From Nocardia sp. BMG51109 (lineage in GTDB: Bacteria > Actinomycetota > Actinomycetes > Mycobacteriales > Mycobacteriaceae): 64,000 nucleotides of DNA. The translations under genes and the position numbers were made by a program. Below, one piece after another: positions 33,994 through 42,741 of the stretch. The notes under the pieces were generated by a model. It was given only the letters and a program-made list of their open reading frames with translations. It did not search any database and was not told the origin of the DNA. The DNA lies in NCBI RefSeq assembly GCF_000526215.1, contig NZ_JAFQ01000004.1, forward strand, positions 682,001-746,000, read 5' to 3'. Every line of letters begins with the position of its first letter. Position 1 is the first letter of the stretch.

Positions 33994-34497
33994 TCAGTCG
34001 GTCGTTCCTGCCTCGCGCAACGGATTCGGAACGGACGGCTGCGGTTCACCGCCGAGTTTCCGGAGTGTCGCGATGCAGGCGTGGAGCTCGTCGAGCGACA
34101 CGCCGGCGGACCTGGCGCGGAAAGCCGCGTGCAGCTGACGTAGCGATTCCTGTTGTGCGGCAATGCCTTTGCGGGTCACCTCCAGCCTGCTGACCCGGCG
34201 GTCGGCAGGCGACAACTTCCGCCGCAGCAGCCCCGCATCGACGAGTTTGTTGACATCCGAAGAGACCGTACTCGGCAGCACGTTGAGATATTCGATCAAC
34301 AGCCCCGGACGGTCGAGACCTGCGTAGACAAGGACGATGATGCCCAGGGCGCGTTCGGAGATCCCGCGTTTACGCGCCACCGGCAGCGTCAGGTTCGAAA
34401 TCATCCGCCGGACGTCCGTCACGGCGCCGAGGAACTCGACAATATCCCCGTCGTCGGCAGCGCCAATGGTATCGGTCACGAAGCTACGATACTGCAT
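33994..34497 (-). CDS. MarR-family transcriptional regulator
   Basis: A 167-residue winged-helix regulator: helix ARKRGISERALGIIVLV, recognition region YLNVLPSTVSSDVNKLVDAG and wing LLRRKLSPADRRVSRLEVT, the standard MarR order. It is divergent from the AveC-family gene, with an imperfect palindrome at 34504-34527 in the spacer. A TATTTT box five bases before the ATG, and no ribosome-binding site, suggest a leaderless transcript under autocontrol. Confidence 0.88.
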   Translation of the reverse strand: MQYRSFVTDTIGAADDGDIVEFLGAVTDVRRMISNLTLPVARKRGISERALGIIVLVYAGLDRPGLLIEYLNVLPSTVSSDVNKLVDAGLLRRKLSPADRRVSRLEVTRKGIAAQQESLRQLHAAFRARSAGVSLDELHACIATLRKLGGEPQPSVPNPLREAGTTD

Positions 34498-34503
34498 TCT
34501 CGA

Positions 34504-34527
34504 AAATATTCATTATCTGAACTATTT
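34504..34527. promoter_or_regulatory. Imperfect palindrome, probable MarR operator
   Basis: AAATA-TTCA-N5-TGAA-c-TATTT: inner arms TTCA (34509-34512) and TGAA (34518-34521), outer arms AAATA and TATTT with one extra base on the right. It overlaps the MarR gene's putative -10 box, so binding there would block its own transcription. Confidence 0.45.
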
Positions 34528-34597
34528 GCGCTACCCTACATCCTGAGGCGAGCGTCGTCTCACGCGTCAACAGTCGTGGTGACCGGCATGGAGTGTC

Positions 34598-35731
34598 ATG
34601 AAGTCCAAACCAGTTCGAGATCCGGCGAACGTCGACTACAACGCCGCAACACCCCGCGTCGCTCGGTCGTGGAAGACCCTCGCGGGCTGCGCTGCCGCCG
34701 CGGTCGCGGCCATCGTCGTTCTGGCGACCTCGGAGAAGAACGGACCGGCGTCGCCGGACAACCGCAATCCGAACGGGGTGGACGCACCACCGCCGGTCGA
34801 GCCGCTGATGTCCGGGATCGATTGGGTCACAGTGGGACAGGTCGCGGCGGTTGTCCTGTTCGTCGCCGTCGTCGGCGCCTCGGTCCTGGTCTGGCGGCGC
34901 CGGCCGGGGCATCCGGTGATACTGATGGTGATCGCCTCCAGCACGTTGCTCTGGCTCGACCCCTACAACAATTGGGCGATCGGCTTGGTGTACAACCCAC
35001 GACTCTGGCATTTCCCCCGAGAGTGGCCGTGGCTCAACATATCTCCGATCATCGAGCCGCTGACCTCGTTCGTCTACGCGCCCTACATCCTGCTCCCGTA
35101 CTTCGTGACGATGCCGATCCTGCGCGCCGTTCAGCGGCGCCGTGAGCCGGACGCGTTCGTCTGGCGCCACCCGTTGATCTCCCTGGCGGTGCTGACGTTC
35201 GTCTGTGGTGTGATCTGGGACGCCGCCCAGGAGATCCTCCTCGTGCGCACCCAGTTCCTGACCTACACGCATGTCATCGAGTTCGGCACGATCGATGCGG
35301 GAAAGAACAGCCAATTCCCGATGCTGATGGCGAGCGTGCTGATCACGATCGTGATGATTCCGGCATCACTCCTGCTCTATCGAGACGACACCGGGCGATC
35401 GCAGGCGGAGAAGATCGCCCGGCGGTTCGGCCTCCATGTCCGTCATCCCAAGCTGGCCACCTTCCTGGTGATGGCGATAGCCCTGAACGTCGCCATGTTC
35501 AGTTTCAGCACGGCGTTCTGGGCGGTGCGCGCGACCGGCGCGGCATCCACCGTCGCCTGCCCGTGGCCGTACCCGACAGCGAAGACCTGGGACCCACGCG
35601 GGTACTACGAATCCCAAGGCGCCCCGGGACCGTTCACCGCCGGGGCCGCGAGCACATGGCAGATCGGACAGCCCGATGGCCGCCCCTCCCACATCGACCG
35701 GGAGTCCCAGCGCTGCGACCCCGCTTCCTGA
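34598..35731 (+). CDS. Spirocyclase AveC-family membrane protein
   Basis: A 377-residue integral membrane protein with about seven to eight hydrophobic segments (for example VGQVAAVVLFVAVVGASVLV, ISLAVLTFVCGVIWDAA, LMASVLITIVMIPASLLLY). The arrangement, including ASSTLLWLDPYNNWAIGLVY, resembles the AveC/MeiC spirocyclase family, in which AveC acts in avermectin spiroketal formation. Many Nocardia and Mycobacterium genomes carry such proteins outside any polyketide cluster, and none is seen here. Its role is therefore open. Control by the divergent MarR protein is likely. Confidence 0.7.
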   Translation: MKSKPVRDPANVDYNAATPRVARSWKTLAGCAAAAVAAIVVLATSEKNGPASPDNRNPNGVDAPPPVEPLMSGIDWVTVGQVAAVVLFVAVVGASVLVWRRRPGHPVILMVIASSTLLWLDPYNNWAIGLVYNPRLWHFPREWPWLNISPIIEPLTSFVYAPYILLPYFVTMPILRAVQRRREPDAFVWRHPLISLAVLTFVCGVIWDAAQEILLVRTQFLTYTHVIEFGTIDAGKNSQFPMLMASVLITIVMIPASLLLYRDDTGRSQAEKIARRFGLHVRHPKLATFLVMAIALNVAMFSFSTAFWAVRATGAASTVACPWPYPTAKTWDPRGYYESQGAPGPFTAGAASTWQIGQPDGRPSHIDRESQRCDPAS

Positions 35732-35815
35732 TCGGGACCTCGAGCGCTTCCGGCCCGCGTATGAGTTCCTGTCGCGATGACCTGCCGGGGTGCCCGTCCA
35801 CGGGTCCGAATCGGA

Positions 35816-35877
35816 TACTCCCACAGTGTCCCGGCCGTTGCGCTCGATCCGCACCAGGTCGGCGTCCGGAATCCGGG
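35816..35877. repeat. Partial third copy of the 17.9/21.3 kb repeat element
   Basis: ACTCCCACAGTG, then CCCGGCCGT and GATCCGCACCAG, match the non-galE part of the direct repeats (compare 21366-21408) with several differences. It lies just upstream of the DUF1707 gene and lacks galE sequence, showing that this element exists independently in the genome. Confidence 0.6.
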
Positions 35878-35969
35878 TCTTCTGCCTCCGTGCGTGCGTG
35901 TCGGCGGAACGAGGGAATAAGCTCGACCTACAGCACGACAGTACTTCGGGGCAACGGGGAGGGGCCGGG

Positions 35970-36410
35970 ATGGAACCACAGTGGGCCGGTAGGCATTTTC
36001 TTGTGGGGGATGCCGATCGGGAGCGAGCGGTCGAGGGGCTCAAGGAGAGTTTTCAGGCGGGGCGGATCACGCCGGAGGAGTTGTCGGATCGGATGGGGCT
36101 TGCGTTGAGTTCGCGCACGGCCGCCGATCTGGATCGCGCGATGGCCGGGTTGCCGTGGACCAGGCCCTCGCATCCCAACCTGCCGAGCTACTACCAACCG
36201 CCGGGGCGCCGACAGCGCGGGATGGGTATTGCCGCATTCGTACTCGGGATACTCGGCTTCCTGTGCGGGATAACGGCGGTTCCCGCGATCGTTCTCGGAG
36301 TAACCGCATTGGCCACCGGCACCGAGCGCGACGACAAGGGCTTCGCCGTCGCCGGCATAGCCGTCGGAGTGGTGTGGGTGGCGCTCTTCGGCTGGTACCT
36401 CCTCAGCTGA
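35970..36410 (+). CDS. DUF1707/DUF4190 small membrane protein
   Basis: A 146-residue protein. Residues about 10-60 form a DUF1707 (SHOCT-like) domain (LVGDADRERAVEGLKESFQA, then GRITPEELSDRMGLAL). The C-terminal half has two membrane segments in a DUF4190 pattern (GMGIAAFVLGILGFLCG and AVAGIAVGVVWVALFGWY). ATG 35970 has GGGGAGG upstream; a longer in-frame start would run into the repeat copy. Function unknown, though such proteins may be membrane-stress related. Confidence 0.85.
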   Translation: MEPQWAGRHFLVGDADRERAVEGLKESFQAGRITPEELSDRMGLALSSRTAADLDRAMAGLPWTRPSHPNLPSYYQPPGRRQRGMGIAAFVLGILGFLCGITAVPAIVLGVTALATGTERDDKGFAVAGIAVGVVWVALFGWYLLS

Positions 36411-36461
36411 CCGGCGGAGCTCCCGGCAGCGCACTCTGCCGACGCTGCCGGGTATCCGAAA

Positions 36462-37403
36462 TCAGCTGCCGTAGAAGGGGTCGCCCTCGACGGACTCCGA
36501 GGCTCGACCGTCCACGCCCTTCGGCACGTCGCCCTCGATGGTGACCCGGTAGAGCACCCGATCGTGGCCGAGATGCCCGGCATCCGGGATGGCCAGATGT
36601 GCGGTGGCGCGGTTGTCCCAGAACGCGACGCTGCCGGGCTGCCACCGGAACCGGACGGTGTACTCGGTCCGCGTCGCCTCTTCCCACAGTGCGTCGAGGA
36701 TATGCGAGCTGAGCCGGGGGCCGAGACCGCGGATATTCTTCAGCGCGCGAGTGAATCCCGGGCTCACGTACAGCGCCCGCTCCCCCGTTTCGGGGTGCAC
36801 CCGCACCACCGGGTGGAAGGTGCGCAGCGGCTTGCGTTCCACGCTCTCCGCACGCGAACCGCCCCGCGCGGCACGCTGTTCGAAGGTGTGCTCGGCGTCC
36901 AGCCCGTCCACGAACTCCCGGACCGAGGCGGGCAGATTCTCATACGCCGCAACCAGATTCGTCCACGCGGTGTCGCCACCATACGGCGGCAGGATGTGCG
37001 CCCGCAGGAGGGAGAACGCCGGCGGGTTGATCAACGCGGTGACATCGGTGTGCCAGCTGCTGTCGTAGGAGGTGCGCTTGCGGCCGTACTGCTCGGCGTA
37101 GCGGCGGCTGTCGATCGGGAAGATCTCCGGGAATCCCTCCGGCGGCTTGTCCTCGTACGGGTGCGCCGGGGTGACCTTGCCGAATCGGCGCGCGAAGGCG
37201 ACCTGCTCGGCATGCCCGATCGACTGGTCGCGGAAGAAGACCACCTTCCAGGTCAGCAGCGCCTGCCGGATCTCCGCCACGGTACGGTCGGACAGTTCCT
37301 GCGCCAGATCGACACCCGAGATCTCCGCCCCGGTGTACCCGGCCAGCGGCTGGACCAGGATCGTGGATTCGGACGAAACCTTGTGCGCCTCAGTGGTTGT
37401 CAT
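36462..37403 (-). CDS. TauD/TfdA-family alpha-ketoglutarate dioxygenase
   Basis: A 313-residue Fe(II)/alpha-ketoglutarate dioxygenase. The metal ligands are visible as WHTDV (His118, Asp120) and the distal His in NRATAHLAIPDAG, with Arg in DRVLYRVTIEGD binding the co-substrate. Family members release sulfite from sulfonates such as taurine or hydroxylate sulfate esters. It lies 142 bp downstream of the SfnB-like gene on the same strand, reinforcing a sulfur-scavenging role. The substrate is not determined by sequence. Confidence 0.9.
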   Translation of the reverse strand: MTTTEAHKVSSESTILVQPLAGYTGAEISGVDLAQELSDRTVAEIRQALLTWKVVFFRDQSIGHAEQVAFARRFGKVTPAHPYEDKPPEGFPEIFPIDSRRYAEQYGRKRTSYDSSWHTDVTALINPPAFSLLRAHILPPYGGDTAWTNLVAAYENLPASVREFVDGLDAEHTFEQRAARGGSRAESVERKPLRTFHPVVRVHPETGERALYVSPGFTRALKNIRGLGPRLSSHILDALWEEATRTEYTVRFRWQPGSVAFWDNRATAHLAIPDAGHLGHDRVLYRVTIEGDVPKGVDGRASESVEGDPFYGS

Positions 37404-37545
37404 TGCACCATCACCCTGTTCTGCGGCTGGACGGGAGCGTTCACGGTCAGGCTATGCCGAATGTGTTCTCCGACAACTGCTTCGGATCAGCAAGATTGTC
37501 TACGCGAATTGTGTAATCGCCCTTGAACAACAGGCCGGGACGGGT

Positions 37546-38781
37546 TCAGAAGTGTCCCGCCTTCGGCAGTGGCGTGTCGTTGACCAGGAGGTCACCCAAT
37601 GCCCGCGCCTTGTACACGGTCGGGTTGTGCGAGAACAGAGTTCGCAGGTTCCGCCAGTGCCGGTCCAGCTGCACCGACGCCCGGGTGGCCGACGCACCGC
37701 CGACATCGAAGATCCGCCCGGCGGCCCGCAGCGCGGACTCCTCGATCGCCACCTTCGCCTGGGCCGCCAGCAGCGCCGCCTCGTGCTCCAGGTCCGCATC
37801 GAAACCCGTCGCGCGGGCGGCCTCGTAGGAGCGCGACTGCGCCTGTGCGGCGGCCCGCACGACCGATTCGGTAGCGAATGCCGTCGCCGACAGGGATCCG
37901 ACGACCTCGAGCAGTTGCGGATCGTGCCGGGGCTCTTCGGTATTCCCGAACACGAAATTTCGCGCCCGGTTACGCAGCAGCGCTGCGGCATCGGAGGCAA
38001 CCGAGCGCAGAATGCCCGCCGCGATCGCGTGCAGATACAGCTGCGGAAACGCCTGCCGCGGCTCGACCGGCAGATCCGTACCCCGCCAGGGCAGCGTCTC
38101 CTCCTCCGCCACAACGACATTCGTGAGCACGGTGGTGCCGCTGCCGGTATGCCGCTGCCCGATACCGTCCCAGTCGTCGACGTGTTCGACACCCTGCCGG
38201 TCGGCGGGCACGATCGCGGTGAGCAACGCGCCGTCGCGAAGGTTCGCACTGACCCGAATGTAATCGGAGAAACGCGAGCCGGTGCTGTAGAACTTGCGGC
38301 CGTTCAGCACATATCCGCCGTCGGTCCGCGGCTCCAATGTGCTGTCGTACGAGTAATTCCCGACGGGCCGATTGTTCAGCTCGGTGAGCGCGCCGCCGAA
38401 CAGCTTTCCGTCCAGCACGTACGGCAGCCACCGCTGCTTCTTCTCGGTGCGCGGCCGGGTCAGCAGTTCCTCCGCGAACCCGAAATGGATGCGCAGAATG
38501 TGCGGTACATCCGGATCGGCCGCGGCGAGATCTATCAGCAGATCGAACAGTTCGGGGACCGACCAGCCACCACCACCCAGTTCCGCGGGAACCCGGACCG
38601 CCCCCAGGCGCAGACGCCGCACCTCCGCCAGCGCGGCGTCCGGCGGTTCGGTCCCGCCGGCCGCGCGCCGCCGCTCCGCATCGGCGGCCACCGTCGCCAC
38701 GAATGCGGCGAGTTCGGCACTGCCCGGCCGCGGAACCGGCCGGGTTTCGATATCGGCGTCGGTGATATCGGTGACTGTCAT
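37546..38781 (-). CDS. Acyl-CoA dehydrogenase-fold flavoprotein, SfnB/DszC-like
   Basis: A 411-residue flavin-dependent protein. It follows the acyl-CoA dehydrogenase fold (LGAVRVPAELGGGGWSVPEL near 60; GYVLNGRKFYSTGSRFSDYI in the middle domain; C-terminal helices) but resembles the SfnB/DszC branch, which oxygenates sulfur compounds with reduced flavin instead of using CoA thioesters. The start MTVTD at 38781 is supported by GGAGGAG seven bases upstream. It is divergent from an F420 LLM oxidoreductase and upstream of TauD. Confidence 0.85.
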   Translation of the reverse strand: MTVTDITDADIETRPVPRPGSAELAAFVATVAADAERRRAAGGTEPPDAALAEVRRLRLGAVRVPAELGGGGWSVPELFDLLIDLAAADPDVPHILRIHFGFAEELLTRPRTEKKQRWLPYVLDGKLFGGALTELNNRPVGNYSYDSTLEPRTDGGYVLNGRKFYSTGSRFSDYIRVSANLRDGALLTAIVPADRQGVEHVDDWDGIGQRHTGSGTTVLTNVVVAEEETLPWRGTDLPVEPRQAFPQLYLHAIAAGILRSVASDAAALLRNRARNFVFGNTEEPRHDPQLLEVVGSLSATAFATESVVRAAAQAQSRSYEAARATGFDADLEHEAALLAAQAKVAIEESALRAAGRIFDVGGASATRASVQLDRHWRNLRTLFSHNPTVYKARALGDLLVNDTPLPKAGHF

Positions 38782-38874
38782 GACAAACTCCTCCGGTCCG
38801 TGCGGCATCGGGTGCGAGATGAACGGCAGTGTGCCCAGTCGGGCGGAGCCGAACAACCAACCTGACCTTCGGGA

Positions 38875-38893
38875 TTCATTCAGTTTTGATGAA
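38875..38893. promoter_or_regulatory. TTCAT-N9-ATGAA inverted repeat
   Basis: A five-base-arm inverted repeat centred in the 187-bp spacer between the divergent SfnB-like and F420 oxidoreductase genes. It is a possible operator for a regulator not encoded next to it. Short arms make chance occurrence possible. Confidence 0.3.
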
Positions 38894-38968
38894 CGGAAGC
38901 GGGAGCGGAATTTCGCTCACCGCGATTGCAATACGGCCCGCGAAAGGGCGGCATGTACCGTCGGTCTG

Positions 38969-39904
38969 GTGAGTGCATCCGTGCCGATTGGAGTGTCGCT
39001 GTGGCCGCGGGCCGGGGCGGCCAACGATGTGACCGATGTGATCGACCTGGCTCGGACCGCGCGGCAGCTGGGCTTGCGGTCGCTGTGGTTCGGCCAGAAA
39101 TACGACCTGGATTCGCTGGTGCTGGCCGCGACGGTGGCGCAGGCGGTCGACGAGATCGGGGTCGGGACCTCGGTCGTCCCGATCAATCCGCGCCATCCCC
39201 TGTTGGTGGCCGGCCAGGCGCAGACAGTGCAGGCTGCCTCCAGCGGACGCTTCCGGCTGGGACTCGGATTGGGCGCTACCGCACTGGAATTCGAGGCATT
39301 CGGCATCCGCGAGGACAAGCCGGTGCTGCACCTGCGTGAATATCTGACCGCCCTGCGAGAACTGATCGAGAACGGCACGGCCGACATCGACGGCGAACGC
39401 ATCCGAACCCGCCCCGCGCTGCCCACGACAGTGCATGGCGGACAAGGGATTCCGCTGCTCGTAGCGGCAATGGGTCCGCAGGCTCTGCGGGCGACCGGGG
39501 AACTGGCCGACGGCGTCATCCCATTCCTGGCGGGGCCGCGCACCCTCGGTGAGCACATCGTTCCGCGTCTGGAGCGGGCCCGCCCCGAACAGCCCGTCCG
39601 CCCTCTGCAGATCGTAGCCGGGGTGATCGCCGTGGTGACCGACCGCCCGGACGAGGTCCGAGCCGACGCCACCGACCAGCTGGCCTTCTACGAGAAGATC
39701 CCGTCCTATCGCACGGTCCTGGACCGCGAGGGCGTCGAGCGCGCCGTCGACCTGGCCCTGATCGGCGACGAGAAGTACGTGGCAGACGGCCTGCGGCGCT
39801 ACATCGATGCCGGCGCCACCGAGCTGTTCGTCACCCAGACCGATCTCGGCGGCCCCGAAGACCAGCTGAACACCTGGCGGCTCCTGGCGGACCTGTCGAG
39901 CTGA
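38969..39904 (+). CDS. F420-dependent LLM class oxidoreductase (TIGR03564-like)
   Basis: A 311-residue luciferase-fold protein. PIGVSLWPRAGAANDVTDVI at the N-terminus, SLWFGQKYDLDSLVLAATVA and GRFRLGLGLG are characteristic of the mycobacterial F420-binding subgroup. GTG 38969 is chosen: a TACCGT box (38956-38961) lies seven bases upstream and no ribosome-binding site is present, fitting a leaderless mRNA; the open frame continues upstream without homology. It reduces or oxidises an unknown small substrate using coenzyme F420. Confidence 0.88.
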   Translation: MSASVPIGVSLWPRAGAANDVTDVIDLARTARQLGLRSLWFGQKYDLDSLVLAATVAQAVDEIGVGTSVVPINPRHPLLVAGQAQTVQAASSGRFRLGLGLGATALEFEAFGIREDKPVLHLREYLTALRELIENGTADIDGERIRTRPALPTTVHGGQGIPLLVAAMGPQALRATGELADGVIPFLAGPRTLGEHIVPRLERARPEQPVRPLQIVAGVIAVVTDRPDEVRADATDQLAFYEKIPSYRTVLDREGVERAVDLALIGDEKYVADGLRRYIDAGATELFVTQTDLGGPEDQLNTWRLLADLSS

Positions 39905-40198
39905 CGGCGACGCCGTTGCGATCGACGATTCCGGGTAACCGGCCGGCGTTCACCGCCTGTGCAAGGTTTTCCCCAGCCACTCACAGAGAATCCGAATCAC
40001 CGCCGGAAGTTTCACCGAGGAGCCCCGAACGCGCCGAATAGTATCCGCCCATGGACATTCCGAGATGCGCTGTCGGGCAATCCCACTCGCGCACCTGACG
40101 AATCAGCCCCCGCACGAGTTCCGTCCCGTTCTTCGAACAGCCCGCGGGCGTCCACCGGCCATTGGTACGGCATATCTTTCCGTTCCGGTAGTCGAGCC

Positions 40199-40957
40199 TC
40201 AGTCGGCGTTCTTGTTCTCGATATAACTCTGCACACCGTCGAGTACGCGCTCCAGGCCGAAGGATTCGTCCCCGCGCTCCAATGCGCCGCCGGTGTACAG
40301 CCGGGCTATCACCGGATACTGCGCATGCGCCGTATCCTGCCGGAATATCTGCGCATACACCGAGGCCAGACTGCCGCCACCGGGAGCGGCATCGCCCGCG
40401 TTGGCCGCCATCTGCGCATTTCCCCGCGCATGGCTGTTGACCAGCAGAACGACCTGCAACATCTCACCGTCGTCGAGGCCGACGTCCTCGAGAATCGTGA
40501 GTCCGGTTTCCAGCCAGGCAACCTCGTTGGGTCCGACCGCCCGCCGCATGGTCGCCAGCGGCAGCGCCCAGGGGTGCTCGCGAAAGACCCGTTCGTTCTC
40601 GCGGGCCCAATATTCCAGCCGGGCCCGCCAGCCCCTCTCGACCGCCTGAACATCCGGGGGCGGCCCGATGGCGGAATCCAGCATGAGCGCCACCAATTCG
40701 GTCTTGCTCCGGACATAGCGATACAGCGACATGAGCGGCGTCTCGAGGTTCTTCGCGACCCGCGCGACCGAAAGACCGGAAAGCCCCTCCGCATCGGCCA
40801 ATTCGATACCCGCGGTGACCACGAGATCGACGCTGAGTTTCGGTTTGGGGCCGCGGCGCGGCCGCAGCCGATCCCCCCAGAGCGCGTCCAGGATGCGGTC
40901 CTCCTCGGCGACACTCTGGGCGGCATCGTCTTCGCCGGGTACATTCGAGCCGGTCAT
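40199..40957 (-). CDS. TetR-family transcriptional regulator
   Basis: A 252-residue repressor. The HTH lies at about residues 50-80 (LSGLSVARVAKNLETPLMSLYRYVRSK split across two helices), after an unusually long charged N-terminal extension. The C-terminal domain resembles the TetR_C type found in drug-sensing regulators. It is the last gene of the minus-strand operon DUF2306-hydrolase-TetR and probably acts at the palindrome at 42742-42759 upstream of that operon. Confidence 0.88.
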   Translation of the reverse strand: MTGSNVPGEDDAAQSVAEEDRILDALWGDRLRPRRGPKPKLSVDLVVTAGIELADAEGLSGLSVARVAKNLETPLMSLYRYVRSKTELVALMLDSAIGPPPDVQAVERGWRARLEYWARENERVFREHPWALPLATMRRAVGPNEVAWLETGLTILEDVGLDDGEMLQVVLLVNSHARGNAQMAANAGDAAPGGGSLASVYAQIFRQDTAHAQYPVIARLYTGGALERGDESFGLERVLDGVQSYIENKNAD

Positions 40958-41000
40958 AGGTCCTGTTCTCCGCCACCCACCGGGTGGATGCGGTGAGCGG

Positions 41001-41924
41001 TCATGGCGTTTCGGGTAATTTCCGGAGAATCGTCACGATATCGGGGTGATCGAGCGGGCCGGCGTGCGGCAGGCCCACGGTGTGCACGGCGAAACGATTG
41101 TCCGGGGTGAGCGCATCCGCCTCGGCGATCATCCGGTCCTGGACGGCCGGTGTGAGCGTCCGGTCCTGATCGAATCTGATGTAGGTCCGCGGGACTCGGC
41201 CCCATGCCGCCGGGTCGCCACGGGCGGCGGTGCCCCATATCGACGCGGGTTCATCGGGCTGGAGCTGGTTCAGCAACGCACGGAAACCGGTGTCGTCGTA
41301 CGAATGCGCCAGGGCCGCATGAAATGTCGCCAAGTCGCGCGGATCGTGCGTGCGCCAGTTGATCCGGGTGACACCCAACGCGGCCGGGTCACCGACGACG
41401 GGCACCTGCACGGCACCGGCGTTGTCCGGCGAACGCATGTAGTCGCTGAGCGTCGGCATCGCGGTGCAGCAACCGGCGGCGACGTAGACCAGCCGCGAGA
41501 CCAGCTCCGGCACCGCGTCGGCCACGAGGGTGAGCGTGGCGCCGGCATCCGCGTGACCGACGAGAATCACCGGCTCCACCCGGCGGACCACGGCCACAAC
41601 GTGATTCACGTAGTCGCCCAGCGTGAGGCCCGCGCTCGGCGACGGCTCGACCGCAAGCCCGGCGACGTTCTGCGGGGCCTGATACGCGCGCGGATAGTAT
41701 GCCTGCGCACCGTGTCCGGGAAGATCGACCGCAACCGCCCGCAGACCCGCGGCGGTCAGCTGCGCCACCAACGGCGCGAACCAGTGCCCCGAGGCATTGG
41801 TGGTGTGTACGCACACGAAGGTGGGCTCTCGCCGCGAAGCGTGCGCGGACGGACCGCAGCTCGAAACCGCCACGGCCGCACCGACTCCCACCAGCAGCGC
41901 CCGCCTGCTCACGAGGCGGCTCAT
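41001..41924 (-). CDS. Exported alpha/beta hydrolase-fold protein with altered nucleophile elbow
   Basis: A 307-residue protein. The N-terminus has an Arg pair, a hydrophobic core and SSCG (RRALLVGVGAAVAVSSCG), consistent with a Tat or Sec lipoprotein with Cys near residue 23. The body follows an alpha/beta hydrolase (TFVCVHTTNASGHWFAPLV oxyanion region; catalytic His candidate in GLPHAGPLDHP). The nucleophile elbow reads LVGHADAGA where GHSxGG is expected, so the usual Ser is replaced by Ala. Either Asp at the next position serves or the protein is not a hydrolase. Overlaps the DUF2306 gene (ATGA). Confidence 0.8.
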   Translation of the reverse strand: MSRLVSRRALLVGVGAAVAVSSCGPSAHASRREPTFVCVHTTNASGHWFAPLVAQLTAAGLRAVAVDLPGHGAQAYYPRAYQAPQNVAGLAVEPSPSAGLTLGDYVNHVVAVVRRVEPVILVGHADAGATLTLVADAVPELVSRLVYVAAGCCTAMPTLSDYMRSPDNAGAVQVPVVGDPAALGVTRINWRTHDPRDLATFHAALAHSYDDTGFRALLNQLQPDEPASIWGTAARGDPAAWGRVPRTYIRFDQDRTLTPAVQDRMIAEADALTPDNRFAVHTVGLPHAGPLDHPDIVTILRKLPETP

Positions 41925-42694
41925 CGCCCGGCGCCCTCGGACACCGCGGGCCTGCGCCGGCCCCGGTACTGCAACCACCATTCGGCTATCAGCAGGTTGA
42001 CCACCCAGCTCAACCACACGGCGGCGGCCGCCATGGACTGTTCCATCGCCAGCTCGTCGCCGTGGTAGGTGCTGTTCAGCTGCGGCATGGCCAACCCGAG
42101 GCAGACCATCACCCAGAGGCGGTTGGCCACGATCGACGTGGTCAGCGCGAATCCCCGGATCATCCAGACGCGATGATCGCGGAACCGCCGCTCCCGTGCC
42201 GCGCGATACCCCAGAATCCCCGCCGCCAGCCACGACAGCGACAGCGCGGCGTTGCCCAGCTGCGCGGCCAGCCCTTGCGTGTGCAACGCGGACACCACCA
42301 CACCGGCCACACCGCCGGGTAATACGCCGCCGAAGACATAGATTCGCCCCATCACGCGATGCGCGGCCGGGTAGGCGGCACGAAAGTGCGGCCAGACCTG
42401 GAAACACGAGGTGATCAGCGCAATCGTGCCGAAGAGGATGTGCAGGAGCAGTACCGGATAGTGGAAGCCCACCCCCGCCCGGAGCCCGGCACGCGACTGC
42501 GCGGAATCCAGACTCAGATACGGGGGGAGCGAGAACACCAGAAACGCGGCGCACACCACCATCAGCGGCACGATCCACGGGCGCCGCCACCACACGCGCG
42601 AGCCCGACGACCCGCGCGGCCGGCCGGCCCCGGCCTCGTTCGCCGCCACGGTGGCGACCCCTCGGCCCCGCCTGTTCATCCGATCCGAGTTCAT
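41921..42694 (-). CDS. DUF2306-family membrane protein
   Basis: A 257-residue integral membrane protein with about six to seven hydrophobic segments (IVPLMVVCAAFLVFSLPPYL; FHYPVLLLHILFGTIALIT; RIYVFGGVLPGGVAGVVVSA). The conserved DUF2306 histidines occur in HRVMGRIYV and the following DHRVWMIRGF motif. Function unknown; some relatives are proposed haem or small-molecule-sensing membrane proteins. First gene of the operon with the hydrolase and TetR genes. ATG 42694, with an alternative at MNRRGRG five codons later. Confidence 0.82.
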   Translation of the reverse strand: MNSDRMNRRGRGVATVAANEAGAGRPRGSSGSRVWWRRPWIVPLMVVCAAFLVFSLPPYLSLDSAQSRAGLRAGVGFHYPVLLLHILFGTIALITSCFQVWPHFRAAYPAAHRVMGRIYVFGGVLPGGVAGVVVSALHTQGLAAQLGNAALSLSWLAAGILGYRAARERRFRDHRVWMIRGFALTTSIVANRLWVMVCLGLAMPQLNSTYHGDELAMEQSMAAAAVWLSWVVNLLIAEWWLQYRGRRRPAVSEGAGR

Positions 42695-42741
42695 CACGCC
42701 GGCTCCACGATCGAGACTGCCCTCTGCACACTGCGTGTGTA

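Noticed and set aside
40012..40173. 53-codon minus-strand ORF (start MPYQWPVDARGLFEERDG)
   Set aside because: No family, no strong ribosome-binding site; lies in a 294-bp gap after the F420 gene where I see no other supported feature.
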